From an uncultured Verrucomicrobiota bacterium (GTDB lineage: Bacteria > Verrucomicrobiota > Kiritimatiellia > RFP12 > UBA1067), in NCBI GenBank assembly GCA_945613785.1, contig CALZAJ010000021.1, positions 1 to 13,538 on the forward strand: a stretch of 13,538 bases of DNA, given 5' to 3'. Shown piece by piece: positions 6,402 through 13,538 of this stretch. Position numbers and translations under genes: made by a program. The notes below the pieces were generated by a model. The model searched no databases. It saw only the letters and a program-made list of their open reading frames with translations, and was not told the origin of the DNA. Numbering within the stretch: the first letter of the stretch is position 1; the number at the start of each line of letters is the position of its first letter.

Positions 6402-6643
6402 GCCGTTTGCTGATTCTGTTTGTTCGGGCCTATCAAGTCGTACTGAGTCCGCTCTTCCGTGGGTGTTGTCGATTTGAGCCGAGTTGTTCGAACTACATGA
6501 TTGAGGCCCTGCGTGTTCATGGCGCCTTGAAGGGGTTGATTCTTGGAACCTGGCGGTTGTTGCGGTGCCATCCCTTCGGCAGTCACGGCTACGATCCGGT
6601 CCCTCCCAAGGGACGGTGGAAGAATGATTTTGAGGGTGTGTGA
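6398..6643 (+). CDS. yidD: Membrane protein insertion efficiency factor
   Basis: This 81-aa protein matches YidD: an amphipathic N-terminus (LILFVRAYQVVLSPLF), then CRFEPSCSNYMIEALRVHG, and CHPFGSHGYDPVP. The cysteines in CRFxPSCS and RCHP are family hallmarks. YidD is a small membrane-associated protein that helps YidC-dependent insertion. The ATG overlaps the rnpA stop in ATGA, indicating translational coupling. A longer upstream start in the same frame would run through rnpA and is rejected. Confidence 0.95.
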   Translation: MSRLLILFVRAYQVVLSPLFRGCCRFEPSCSNYMIEALRVHGALKGLILGTWRLLRCHPFGSHGYDPVPPKGRWKNDFEGV

Positions 6644-6686
6644 CGGAAAGAGAACTTGAACATCGCGTTCAGGAGCGATCAAAGAG

Positions 6687-8429
6687 ATGAATAAGACAGA
6701 GAAACTCATCGTTTTCCTTTTGGTGATTGGCCTTTTTGCCAGCTTCTACTACAGCAAGCCCAAGCAGGACACTCGTCCTCAGCCTCCGCCTCAGGTTCAG
6801 CAGCAGGTCGCCCCGGCGGCGGCCGTTCAGCCCGTGGCGCCGGTTGCTCAGCCCGTGGCGGCTCCGGTGGTCGAGGACGTTGCGAAGGAGCCGTCGGTTC
6901 CCGAGGAGACGGTGGTGCTTGAGAATGACGAGCTCAAGTTGGAGGTCTCCACTTGGGGTGCTGTGGTCAAGCGTGCGACGCTGAAGCGTTACGCGAAGAA
7001 CGTGGGTGAACTGAGCGAAGAGAATCCGGCGCTGGTCTTTGATTTTGCGCGTGCGCCGCTTGGCGCGATTGAGGGTGTGGCGGGTCTGGCGGCCAATGCC
7101 GCCTACGAGGTGAAGTCGGCGAGTGCGGACGAAGTCGTCTTTGCCAACGCTCAGGCGACGCGTACGTACAAGCTGGGCGCGAATTACCAGCTGACGCTTG
7201 AGGAGTCCTTTGCGTCCGCTGGTGCGCAGACGAACACGCTTTCGATCGGTGCGGTCGCCATGGGCGCGAGCAAGAACGATCTTCTTTCCGTCGACAGCTG
7301 GGCGCTGGATGCGAAGGGCGGCCAGGTCGTCCATCATAGCGAGGGGGATTCTCCGCTGAAGGGGTATCTCGCCGGTTCGGTTGGCGGTTGCAGCGGTCCG
7401 TCGAACGTGGCGGGTCTGCCGGCGGTCTCGTCCGCGGTCTATCCGGGCGCTCAGAAGTGGGTGGCGCTCAAGAACCGTTTCTTCGTGACGGCGTTGGCGA
7501 GCTCGACGGCTGCGAACGGTGGTTTCGAGGCGAGCGTTGCGCGTGACATGAAGCTGCCGGGCGCGTATCGTCCCGAGAGCGTTGCGGCGAAGGTCTGCTA
7601 TGCGGAGCTACCGGCCACGCGTACGAGTGTCTTCTATGTCGGACCCAAGAAGCAGTCGGTGCTGTGGGATCTGGGCATGAAGGACGTGATGGAGTTCGGC
7701 ATGTGGCGCTGGATCTGCTATCCGCTCGTGCGCGTGCTGAACTTCTTCAACGACCTGATTCCGAGCTTTGGCGTCGCGATCATCCTGTTGACGATCCTCG
7801 TCCGTCTGATCTTCTGGCCGCTCACGCACAAGTCGACCGTCGGCATGAAGAAGATGCAGGAGCTTCAGCCCAAGCTCAAGGAGATCCAGGCGAAGTTCAA
7901 GGACAATCCGCAGCGTCTGCAGCAGGAGACGTTCGCGCTCTATCGCGAGGCGAAGGTGAACCCGATGAGCTCCTGTCTGCCGATGCTGATTCAGATCCCC
8001 GTTTTCATCGCGCTGTTCAACGTGCTGCGTTCGGCGGTCGAGCTCCGTTACGCGGGCTTCCTCTGGATTGCGGACCTTTCCGAGCCGGAGGCGCTCTTCG
8101 CGAGCTGGTTCCCGTTCGGTGGTCTCAACCTCCTGCCGATCCTGATGGCGGTCACGACGGCTCTTCAGAGCTACTTCACGCCGTCTGCGGGTGACAAGAG
8201 CCAGCAGCGCATGATGATGGTCATGATGCCGCTCATGATGCTCTTCATGTTCTACTCCTTCCCGTCCGCCCTGTCGCTCTACTGGTTCCTCTCGAACCTG
8301 TTCTCGATCGTGCAGATGTGGCTGATTCGCCGTCAGACCTCGGCGAAGCCTGCGGCCGGTTCGTCCGTCTTCCCGGACGGCATCATCGATCCGCCCCAGA
8401 CGCGCCAGATGCGTCGTCATCAGGACTGA
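6687..8429 (+). CDS. yidC: Membrane protein insertase YidC
   Basis: YidC (580 aa, Gram-negative type) inserts proteins into the inner membrane, alone or with SecYEG. Residues 6-22 form the first membrane helix. A Pro/Gln/Ala/Val-rich linker follows to about residue 70, then a large beta-rich periplasmic domain to about 330. The Oxa1 core has ILLTILVRLIFWPLT with Arg373, equivalent to the groove arginine (E. coli Arg366). It continues with QPKLKEIQAKFKDNPQRLQQE (the cytoplasmic coiled-coil hairpin), VNPMSSCLPMLIQIPVFIAL near 425-445, and two more helices near 478-540. AGGAG lies 11 nt before ATG. It is 43 nt downstream of yidD and 4 nt upstream of fusA. The C-terminal tail is polar and basic, as often seen for ribosome contact. 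Confidence 0.96.
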   Translation: MNKTEKLIVFLLVIGLFASFYYSKPKQDTRPQPPPQVQQQVAPAAAVQPVAPVAQPVAAPVVEDVAKEPSVPEETVVLENDELKLEVSTWGAVVKRATLKRYAKNVGELSEENPALVFDFARAPLGAIEGVAGLAANAAYEVKSASADEVVFANAQATRTYKLGANYQLTLEESFASAGAQTNTLSIGAVAMGASKNDLLSVDSWALDAKGGQVVHHSEGDSPLKGYLAGSVGGCSGPSNVAGLPAVSSAVYPGAQKWVALKNRFFVTALASSTAANGGFEASVARDMKLPGAYRPESVAAKVCYAELPATRTSVFYVGPKKQSVLWDLGMKDVMEFGMWRWICYPLVRVLNFFNDLIPSFGVAIILLTILVRLIFWPLTHKSTVGMKKMQELQPKLKEIQAKFKDNPQRLQQETFALYREAKVNPMSSCLPMLIQIPVFIALFNVLRSAVELRYAGFLWIADLSEPEALFASWFPFGGLNLLPILMAVTTALQSYFTPSAGDKSQQRMMMVMMPLMMLFMFYSFPSALSLYWFLSNLFSIVQMWLIRRQTSAKPAAGSSVFPDGIIDPPQTRQMRRHQD

Positions 8430-8433
8430 AATT

Positions 8434-10506
8434 ATGAGCAGCGAACTATCCAACGTACGCAATATCGGCATTGTCGCCCACATTGACGCGGGCAAGACGA
8501 CGACGACCGAACGAATTCTCTTCTACACGGGCAAGATCCACAAGCACGGCGACGTGCATGACGGCAATACGACGACGGACTTCATGATCCAGGAGCGCGA
8601 GCGCGGCATCACGATCCAGTCCGCGGCGATTTCCTGTGAGTGGAACGGCACGGCGATCAACATCATCGATACGCCTGGACACGTTGATTTCACGATGGAG
8701 GTCGAACGCTCCCTGCGCGTGCTGGACGGTGCGGTTTGCGTGTTCTGTGCGGTCGGCGGCGTGCAGCCGCAGTCCGAGACGGTCTGGCGTCAGGCCAACC
8801 GTTACAACGTGCCGCGTCTGGCGTTCGTCAACAAGATGGACCGCATGGGCGCCGACTTCGGGCGTGTGGTGGAGGAGTTGCGCAACAAGCTCAAGGCCAA
8901 CGCCTGTCCGATCAATCTTCCGATCGGCAAGGAAGATTCCTTCCAGGGTGTCATCGATCTCCTTGAGATGAAGGCGATCGTCTATGACGAGGCGACCGAA
9001 GGCAAGAAGTTCACGGTGGGCGAGATCCCGTCCGAGCTCGCGGACGATGCCGAGCTGGCGCGTGCCGAGCTCTGCGAGAAGGTCGCGGATCTCGACGAGG
9101 GCGTGATGGAGTCTTACCTTGAGAAGGGCGAGCTCTCGAACGAGGAGCTGATTCCCGCGATCCGCCGCCTGGTGGTCGCCGGTCAGTTCGTGCCCGTCCT
9201 GTGCGGCACATCGTTGAAGGACAAGGGCGTGCAGCCGCTGCTGGATGCCGTTGTCGCCTACCTGCCGAGTCCCGATGACCGTCCGCCGGTTGTCGCGACC
9301 GACCTCAAGACCGAGGCGCCGGTGACGCGCAAGCAGGAGGTCTCCGAGCTCCTGACGTCGCTCGTCTTCAAGATCGCGACGGACCCCTATGTCGGCAAGC
9401 TGTTCTTCGTCCGTGTCTATGCGGGCGTCCTGAAGAAGGGCGCGAACGCCTACAATCCGCGCACCAAGAAGCGCGAGCGCATCATGAAGATCGTCCGTCT
9501 CTTTGCGGATGACCAGATCGAGGTCGATGAGCTCAAGGCGGGCGACATCGGCGCGATCGTCGGCCTCAAGGAGTGCACGACGGGTGATACGCTCTGTGCC
9601 GAGATGAAGCCGTGTTACCTCGAGCGCATCACTGCGCCGCAGCCGGTGATGTTCATGGCGATCGAGCCCAAGAGCTCGGCCGACAAGGACAAGCTCGTCG
9701 AGTCGATGAAGGCGCTCGCGGCGGAAGATCCGACCTGCCAGTTCCGCGAGGACGAGGAGACGGGCCAGACGATCCTTTCCGGCATGGGCGAGCTTCACCT
9801 CGAGATTCTGGTGGATCGTCTGAAGCGCGAGTTCAAGTGTGCGGCCAACACGGGCAAGCCGATGGTGAGCTATGTCGAGACGATCACGCGGCCCGCGCTC
9901 AAGAGCTTCATGTTCGACCGCGAACTCGGCGGCAAGCGCCATGCGGTCGAGCTCAAGATCGAGATTCGTCCGCTCGAACGCGGCAAGGGTCACAAGGTCG
10001 ATCTGTCGCGCGATTTCCGCAACACGGTGCCGGACAAGCATCTGCAGGAGTGCGTGCTCCAGGGTCTGGAGGACGGCATCTCGACGGGTGTCCTCGCGCG
10101 CTTCCAGATGACGGACCTCTCGGTCGAGTGCCTTTCGGCGACGATCGTCGATCCCGAGGTGTCCGACGAAGTCGCGTTCCGTTCGGCGGCGATGATGGGC
10201 TTCCGCGAGGCGGCTGAGGCCGCGGCACCGGAGTTCCTCGAGCCGATCATGAAGCTGGAGATTACGACGCCGCCGGAGTCCGTCGGCGAGATCCTCGGCG
10301 ACCTGAACGCGCGTCGCGGCAACGTTCTCGACATGGACATGCGCGGTGATCTGCAGATTATCCATGCCCGCGTGCCGATGGCGCAGATGTTCGGCTATTC
10401 GACGGCGATCCGTTCCCTGACGAAGGGCCGCGCTTCGTATTCGATGGAGCCGGACATGTTCGAACTCGCTCCGAAGAACGTCCGTGAGGACATTCTCAGC
10501 CGCTGA
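8434..10506 (+). CDS. fusA: Elongation factor G with divergent domain IV
   Basis: This is a 690-aa translational GTPase. The G domain is intact: AHIDAGKTT (15-23), RGIT (57-60), DTPGH (79-83), NKMD (133-136) and GTSLKDKG (from 258). Domains II and III are typical, with EETGQTILSGMGELHLEILV. Domain V is also typical, with LEPIMKLEI, GDLNARRG and MFGYSTAIRSLTKGRASY. Domain IV, about 480-600, is divergent. The GGRGQYGHV, GGVIPxEY and GSYHxVDSSE motifs of EF-G appear as LGGKRHAVEL, RNTVPDKHL and ATIVDPEVSDE. The tip histidine (His583 in E. coli) aligns approximately with Val572. The protein may be the main EF-G of a divergent lineage or a specialised paralogue, for instance for ribosome recycling. 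AGGA overlaps the end of yidC, 8 nt before ATG, so translation is probably coupled. Confidence 0.93.
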   Translation: MSSELSNVRNIGIVAHIDAGKTTTTERILFYTGKIHKHGDVHDGNTTTDFMIQERERGITIQSAAISCEWNGTAINIIDTPGHVDFTMEVERSLRVLDGAVCVFCAVGGVQPQSETVWRQANRYNVPRLAFVNKMDRMGADFGRVVEELRNKLKANACPINLPIGKEDSFQGVIDLLEMKAIVYDEATEGKKFTVGEIPSELADDAELARAELCEKVADLDEGVMESYLEKGELSNEELIPAIRRLVVAGQFVPVLCGTSLKDKGVQPLLDAVVAYLPSPDDRPPVVATDLKTEAPVTRKQEVSELLTSLVFKIATDPYVGKLFFVRVYAGVLKKGANAYNPRTKKRERIMKIVRLFADDQIEVDELKAGDIGAIVGLKECTTGDTLCAEMKPCYLERITAPQPVMFMAIEPKSSADKDKLVESMKALAAEDPTCQFREDEETGQTILSGMGELHLEILVDRLKREFKCAANTGKPMVSYVETITRPALKSFMFDRELGGKRHAVELKIEIRPLERGKGHKVDLSRDFRNTVPDKHLQECVLQGLEDGISTGVLARFQMTDLSVECLSATIVDPEVSDEVAFRSAAMMGFREAAEAAAPEFLEPIMKLEITTPPESVGEILGDLNARRGNVLDMDMRGDLQIIHARVPMAQMFGYSTAIRSLTKGRASYSMEPDMFELAPKNVREDILSR

Positions 10507-10537
10507 TGCCGGCCCAATCCGGGAGGCCCTAGGGACG

Positions 10538-11632
10538 ATGAGCGAGACACGAAAGAAAAAGACCGGCGGACTGTGGGTCCTGCTGATTCTGGCGGGAATT
10601 TCGGCCGCGCTGGTCCTGTCCGCTCGGTTGACGCGTCCCGCCGTCCGTCCGCCTGCCGTCCCCAAGCCCTCGGCGTCCGTCGTGCAGTTGCCGAAGGCGG
10701 ACGCGGTTTCCGCTGCCGCGTCGGACGACGGACCGTCGATCCTGGCCGATCTCGCCGATCCTGTGGACGTCCGAGAGGTGATGCGGCGGCTGGACGCCTT
10801 GGCGTCCGAGCGGCCCGCGTCCCCGCAGCTTGTCCGGGCGGTCCGCGAAGTCCACGACTATCTCGGCGCGGCTTTTGACGCGTGCCTCCAGCCCGTGCGA
10901 CGTGCGGCGGAGAGCTATGCGCTCGCGTGCGACGACAAGGCGCTTTTCAGGGACCGTGAGAAGGAGCTGCGGGATAGTCACCGCGAGCTGCTCGGGCTCT
11001 GTCTGGCGGTTCGCATGACGTCCTGCGCGCTGTTGCGCAAGTCCTGCTGGTATGCCTTCGCCAACGCCTGTTTCGAGCAAGGACGGATTGACCGCGGTGT
11101 CGAGGAAGGTTTTCGGCGAGACTATGTCATCACTCGGATCGAGGTCAAGCTGGATTATGCCGGACAGCCCGATGCCTGGATGCGGACCGATGGTTTTCCC
11201 GTGAATTTCTCCCGCGTCTCTTTTGAGGCCGCCGAGCGACGGTTCGGTTCGCGCGTCCTGGATGGAGGCGAGGAGCTGCTCTCGTTCGGGGCGTGTGAAG
11301 CGCTGGACGAGGCGGGCAACGGCTGTTGGTGTCCGATCTGGACCGGGCGGTACGAGACGCAGGCGACACCTTGGCAGGAGACCGCGGTCCAGCTGCTGAT
11401 TCGTGACGAGAACAAGGTCACGACCGACATCGCGCGTCGGACGATCGTCTTGTTGGAAGACCCGTCGCTCCTGGCGGCGGCGGGCGGTCGTGTCGCGGGT
11501 ACGGTCGAGCTGCATACGGACCGCAACACGGGCGATCCCAATCCGAAGGTCCATTTTCGGCTGACGGTCTCGGGGCGTGGCGTCGATCTTCTGTCGTTGG
11601 TTCCCCGTGACCGGACGTTGACGCTGGAATGA
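10538..11632 (+). CDS. Single-pass membrane-anchored protein of unknown function
   Basis: I do not recognise this 364-aa protein. The N-terminus is basic (RKKK at 5-8), followed by one membrane helix at about 12-28 with no clear signal-peptidase site, which predicts an N-in anchor with the rest in the periplasm. A Pro/Ala-rich linker covers roughly 32-75. Next is a helical, Cys-containing region to about 190 and a more beta-like C-terminal part that includes VITRIEVKLDY and VHFRLTVSG. About nine cysteines are spread over the middle and C-terminal parts, including GCWC. The ATG at 10538 is chosen because it precedes the basic stretch and anchor and follows GGGAGG and AGGGA sequences; an upstream start would overlap fusA. 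It lies 31 nt after fusA and is probably co-transcribed. Confidence 0.85.
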   Translation: MSETRKKKTGGLWVLLILAGISAALVLSARLTRPAVRPPAVPKPSASVVQLPKADAVSAAASDDGPSILADLADPVDVREVMRRLDALASERPASPQLVRAVREVHDYLGAAFDACLQPVRRAAESYALACDDKALFRDREKELRDSHRELLGLCLAVRMTSCALLRKSCWYAFANACFEQGRIDRGVEEGFRRDYVITRIEVKLDYAGQPDAWMRTDGFPVNFSRVSFEAAERRFGSRVLDGGEELLSFGACEALDEAGNGCWCPIWTGRYETQATPWQETAVQLLIRDENKVTTDIARRTIVLLEDPSLLAAAGGRVAGTVELHTDRNTGDPNPKVHFRLTVSGRGVDLLSLVPRDRTLTLE

Positions 11633-11694
11633 GTCCGTTCGGCGGTCCGCGGAAGACGGCGTAGTCTTGTCGATTCAGTAATAATGGGAGTACT

Positions 11695-12879
11695 ATGAAA
11701 AAGATGAATATGGTCATCGCCCAGTCGGGCGGCCCCTCGATGGTCATCAACCAGTCGCTCGTCGGAGCGGTCCTCGAAGCGCGCAAGAGCCCTGCGATCG
11801 GCAAGATCCTCGGCGCGAGGCACGGCATTCTCGGCATTCTCGGCGATGATTACATCGATCTTCGGAAGCCGTCGGCGAAGAAGCTCGAGGCGATTGCCGA
11901 GACGCCGTCGTCCGCCCTCGGCAGCTGCCGCAAGAAGCCGAATGCGGATGACTGCAAGGCGATTTTCGAGCAGTTCCGCAAGCTGGATGTCGGTTACTTC
12001 TTCTATATCGGCGGCAACGATTCGGCGGATGCTGCGCGCATCGTCGCCGAGGAGGCCGAGAAGGCGAACTATCCGCTCGTCGTCTACCACATCCCGAAGA
12101 CAATCGACAACGACCTTCGCAGCTGCGACCATACGCCGGGCTTCGGTTCCGCGGCGCGTTTCGTCGCGAGTGCGATCCGCGGCGACGACCTGGACAACCG
12201 TGCGCTCGGCGGTGTGAAGATCGACATCATCATGGGACGCGACGCGGGCTTCCTGACGGCGGCCTCCGCCCTCGCCCGTACGCGCGAGGATGACGGTCCG
12301 CACCTCATCTATCTCCCCGAGGTCTCGTTCTCGGAGGAGAAGTTCATCAAGGACGTCAAGGCGGCGATGAAGAAGTACGGACGCTGCGTGTGCGCGATTT
12401 CCGAGGGCATCCGCGGCAAGGACGGCATTCCGATGGGCGCGAAGCTTGGCTCCGGTGAGACGGACAGCCACGGCAACGTCCAGATGTCTGGTACGGGCGC
12501 CCTGGGCGATGCGCTGGCGACGGTCCTGAAGACGAAGGCCGAGATCAAGCGCGTGCGTGCCGATACGTTCGGCTACCTGCAGCGTTCCTTCCCCGGCATC
12601 GCCTCGAAGGTCGACCAGGCCGAGGGACGCGCCGCGGGCGCGGCGGCCGTGAAGGCGGCGCTCAAGGGCAAGCTCACGAAGGGCACGATCGCGATCGTCC
12701 GCAAGCCGGGCAAGAAGTACAAGGTCGCGTTTGAGCCAGTCGCGATTCAGAATGCGGCGAAGTACACGCGGTCCGTCCCGAAGGAGTACATCGCGAAGAA
12801 CGGTCACGACGTGACGCCGGCCTTCCTTGCCTATGCTGCTCCGATCGTCGGAGAGCTCCCCAAGTGCGAGATTTTCTGA
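11695..12879 (+). CDS. pfp: 6-phosphofructokinase, pyrophosphate-dependent type
   Basis: The enzyme (394 aa) phosphorylates fructose 6-phosphate to the 1,6-bisphosphate. Diagnostic sequences are QSGGPS near the N-terminus, GGND at 106-109, PKTIDND with Lys135, Asp138 and Asp140, and MGRDAGF at 180-186. ATP-dependent enzymes usually have GGDG and PGTIDND at the two key positions. Asp109 and Lys135 here are the residues that block ATP and favour pyrophosphate, so a reversible, PPi-using enzyme is predicted. GGGAG lies 4 nt before the ATG at 11695; the in-frame ATG at 11704 is an alternative start. The 62-nt upstream gap has no convincing promoter. The stop TGA is also the TG of the next promoter. 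Confidence 0.93.
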   Translation: MKKMNMVIAQSGGPSMVINQSLVGAVLEARKSPAIGKILGARHGILGILGDDYIDLRKPSAKKLEAIAETPSSALGSCRKKPNADDCKAIFEQFRKLDVGYFFYIGGNDSADAARIVAEEAEKANYPLVVYHIPKTIDNDLRSCDHTPGFGSAARFVASAIRGDDLDNRALGGVKIDIIMGRDAGFLTAASALARTREDDGPHLIYLPEVSFSEEKFIKDVKAAMKKYGRCVCAISEGIRGKDGIPMGAKLGSGETDSHGNVQMSGTGALGDALATVLKTKAEIKRVRADTFGYLQRSFPGIASKVDQAEGRAAGAAAVKAALKGKLTKGTIAIVRKPGKKYKVAFEPVAIQNAAKYTRSVPKEYIAKNGHDVTPAFLAYAAPIVGELPKCEIF

Positions 12880-12885
12880 TATAAT
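12877..12885 (+). promoter_or_regulatory. Extended -10 promoter overlapping the pfp stop codon
   Basis: TGATATAAT, with TATAAT at 12880-12885, follows ATTTTC. The pfp stop codon TGA is the first three bases of the motif. The TATAAT box ends 6 nt before the ATG at 12892, so the predicted +1 is the A of ATG (leaderless). No clear -35 is visible. Confidence 0.78.
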
Positions 12886-12891
12886 CGCGAC

Positions 12892-13538
12892 ATGATCGAA
12901 TTCTCCAAGAGTCAGGGAAAGACGATTGCAACGGGTCTGACGATCATGGCTCTGGCCGTGGTCGTCGCCTTCGTCTGCTTCGTCGGGTGGATGGCGGCAA
13001 AGGTCTTGTCCTTCGTTTCGCCTGCTATCACGCCCGTCATCGCTGGGTTGTTCCTCTCCATGTTCTTCAAGCCCTATTACGATTGGTGGCTGCAGACGGT
13101 GAGGAATCCTTCCGCGGCGGTGGCCCTGATGATGGTCTCGGTCCTGGTGCCGTTGGCGATCCTGCTCTGGAACTTCGGCTCGTTGGTGACGGATCAGACG
13201 GCGAGTCTCATTGAACAGGCCCCCGGCCTGTTCTCGAAGGGGGTGACCTGGTTCAATGCGACTTTCCCCAAGATATCGTCGCTGTTCGTCAAGCTGGGCG
13301 TATCCTGGCAGGATGTGATAGACCAGGTCTACGCTGCGTTTGCGCCTGGCAAACTGGCGGGAGGTCTTCTCGACTGCGTGATGAGCGTCTTCAGCTGGTT
13401 GATCGCGGTGATCTTCTTCCTGTACTTTCTGACGCGTCCGACCATGAGCGGCGAGGATTACGTGAAGGAGATGCCGTTCCTCAAGCCGGAAACGAAGACC
13501 TTCGTGGCGAATCAGATCAACGCCTTCTTGGACATCGT
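12892..13538 (+). CDS. AI-2E family transporter (PerM-like), 5' part
   Basis: An open frame from ATG 12892 continues to the window edge (215 codons visible). Hydrophobic helices lie at about 12-34, 37-59 and 74-97, followed by a soluble segment of about 65 residues and another helix near 160-180. This 3-helix, soluble insert, then further-helix order, with SFVSPAITPVIAGLFLSMFFKP after the first helix and FFLYFL later, matches the AI-2E/PerM family (membrane permeases; members handle autoinducer-2 or act as Na+/H+ antiporters). The substrate cannot be inferred. There is no Shine-Dalgarno sequence, consistent with leaderless translation from the promoter directly upstream. Confidence 0.82.
   Translation, partial: MIEFSKSQGKTIATGLTIMALAVVVAFVCFVGWMAAKVLSFVSPAITPVIAGLFLSMFFKPYYDWWLQTVRNPSAAVALMMVSVLVPLAILLWNFGSLVTDQTASLIEQAPGLFSKGVTWFNATFPKISSLFVKLGVSWQDVIDQVYAAFAPGKLAGGLLDCVMSVFSWLIAVIFFLYFLTRPTMSGEDYVKEMPFLKPETKTFVANQINAFLDI

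Noticed and set aside
8446..10665. A 739-codon minus-strand frame opposite fusA
   Set aside because: It mirrors the fusA codon pattern, crosses into the next gene and has a repetitive Arg/Leu/Asp/His composition without motifs.
11653..11685. AAGAC/GTCTT hairpin and a TAATAAT box before pfp
   Set aside because: The stem is only 5 bp with no T-run, and the -10-like box has neither a TG extension nor a -35 at normal spacing.
11155..12807. A 550-codon minus-strand frame opposite pfp and the orphan membrane protein
   Set aside because: It is antisense to a clear phosphofructokinase and spans two sense genes and the gap between them; it is a codon-bias shadow.
1..13538. CRISPR arrays, insertion sequences, phage or defence genes
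   Set aside because: No regularly spaced repeats, terminal inverted repeats, transposase or integrase motifs, or defence-type domains were seen on either strand.

Overview
All recognisable genes lie on the + strand of a GC-rich bacterial chromosome with strong C/G preference at third codon positions. The large YidC periplasmic domain and the Sec signal peptides point to a Gram-negative cell. The gene content (biotin-dependent Na+-pumping decarboxylase, PPi-type phosphofructokinase, several orphan secreted or anchored proteins) suggests an anaerobic fermenter, possibly a gut lineage of the Verrucomicrobiota/Kiritimatiellota group. That placement is inference from general familiarity, not from a search.

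Layout. (1) 1-1988: the end of a biotin carrier (BCCP) domain, then the Na+-translocating decarboxylase beta subunit (oadB type) with an unusual exported N-terminal extension, closed by a strong intrinsic terminator. (2) 2021-5573: an extended -10 promoter drives a PLP aminotransferase, a 500-residue secreted protein with an extremely acidic tail, and ispE, which overlaps the acidic-tail gene and looks frameshifted near its 3' end. (3) 5566-5842: promoter, tRNA-Gln(UUG), and a 42-codon exported or lipoprotein-like peptide. (4) 5869-11632: a conventional promoter lying within an inverted repeat, then rpmH-rnpA-yidD-yidC-fusA and an orphan single-pass membrane protein. The fusA product has a normal GTPase domain but a highly divergent domain IV. 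(5) 11695-12879: a PPi-type 6-phosphofructokinase. (6) 12877-13538: promoter and the start of an AI-2E/PerM-family transporter that runs off the window.

How the parts fit. The decarboxylase would turn decarboxylation energy into a Na+ gradient, and PPi-dependent phosphofructokinase would save ATP; together they suit an energy-limited fermenter. rpmH-rnpA-yidD-yidC is the classical ribosome, RNase P and membrane-insertion cluster, here followed by an EF-G gene only 4 nt after yidC.

The most unusual signals are: three exact copies of a T-rich TGATATAAT promoter, two of them placed so that transcription should begin at the ATG (leaderless mRNA) and two merged with the stop codon of the gene before; the EF-G domain IV that lacks the usual tip motif; and the ispE 3' disruption. 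I found no CRISPR array, insertion sequence, phage gene or obvious defence system. The only stretch over 300 bases without a large gene (5574-5932) holds the tRNA, the small ORF and the rpmH promoter.
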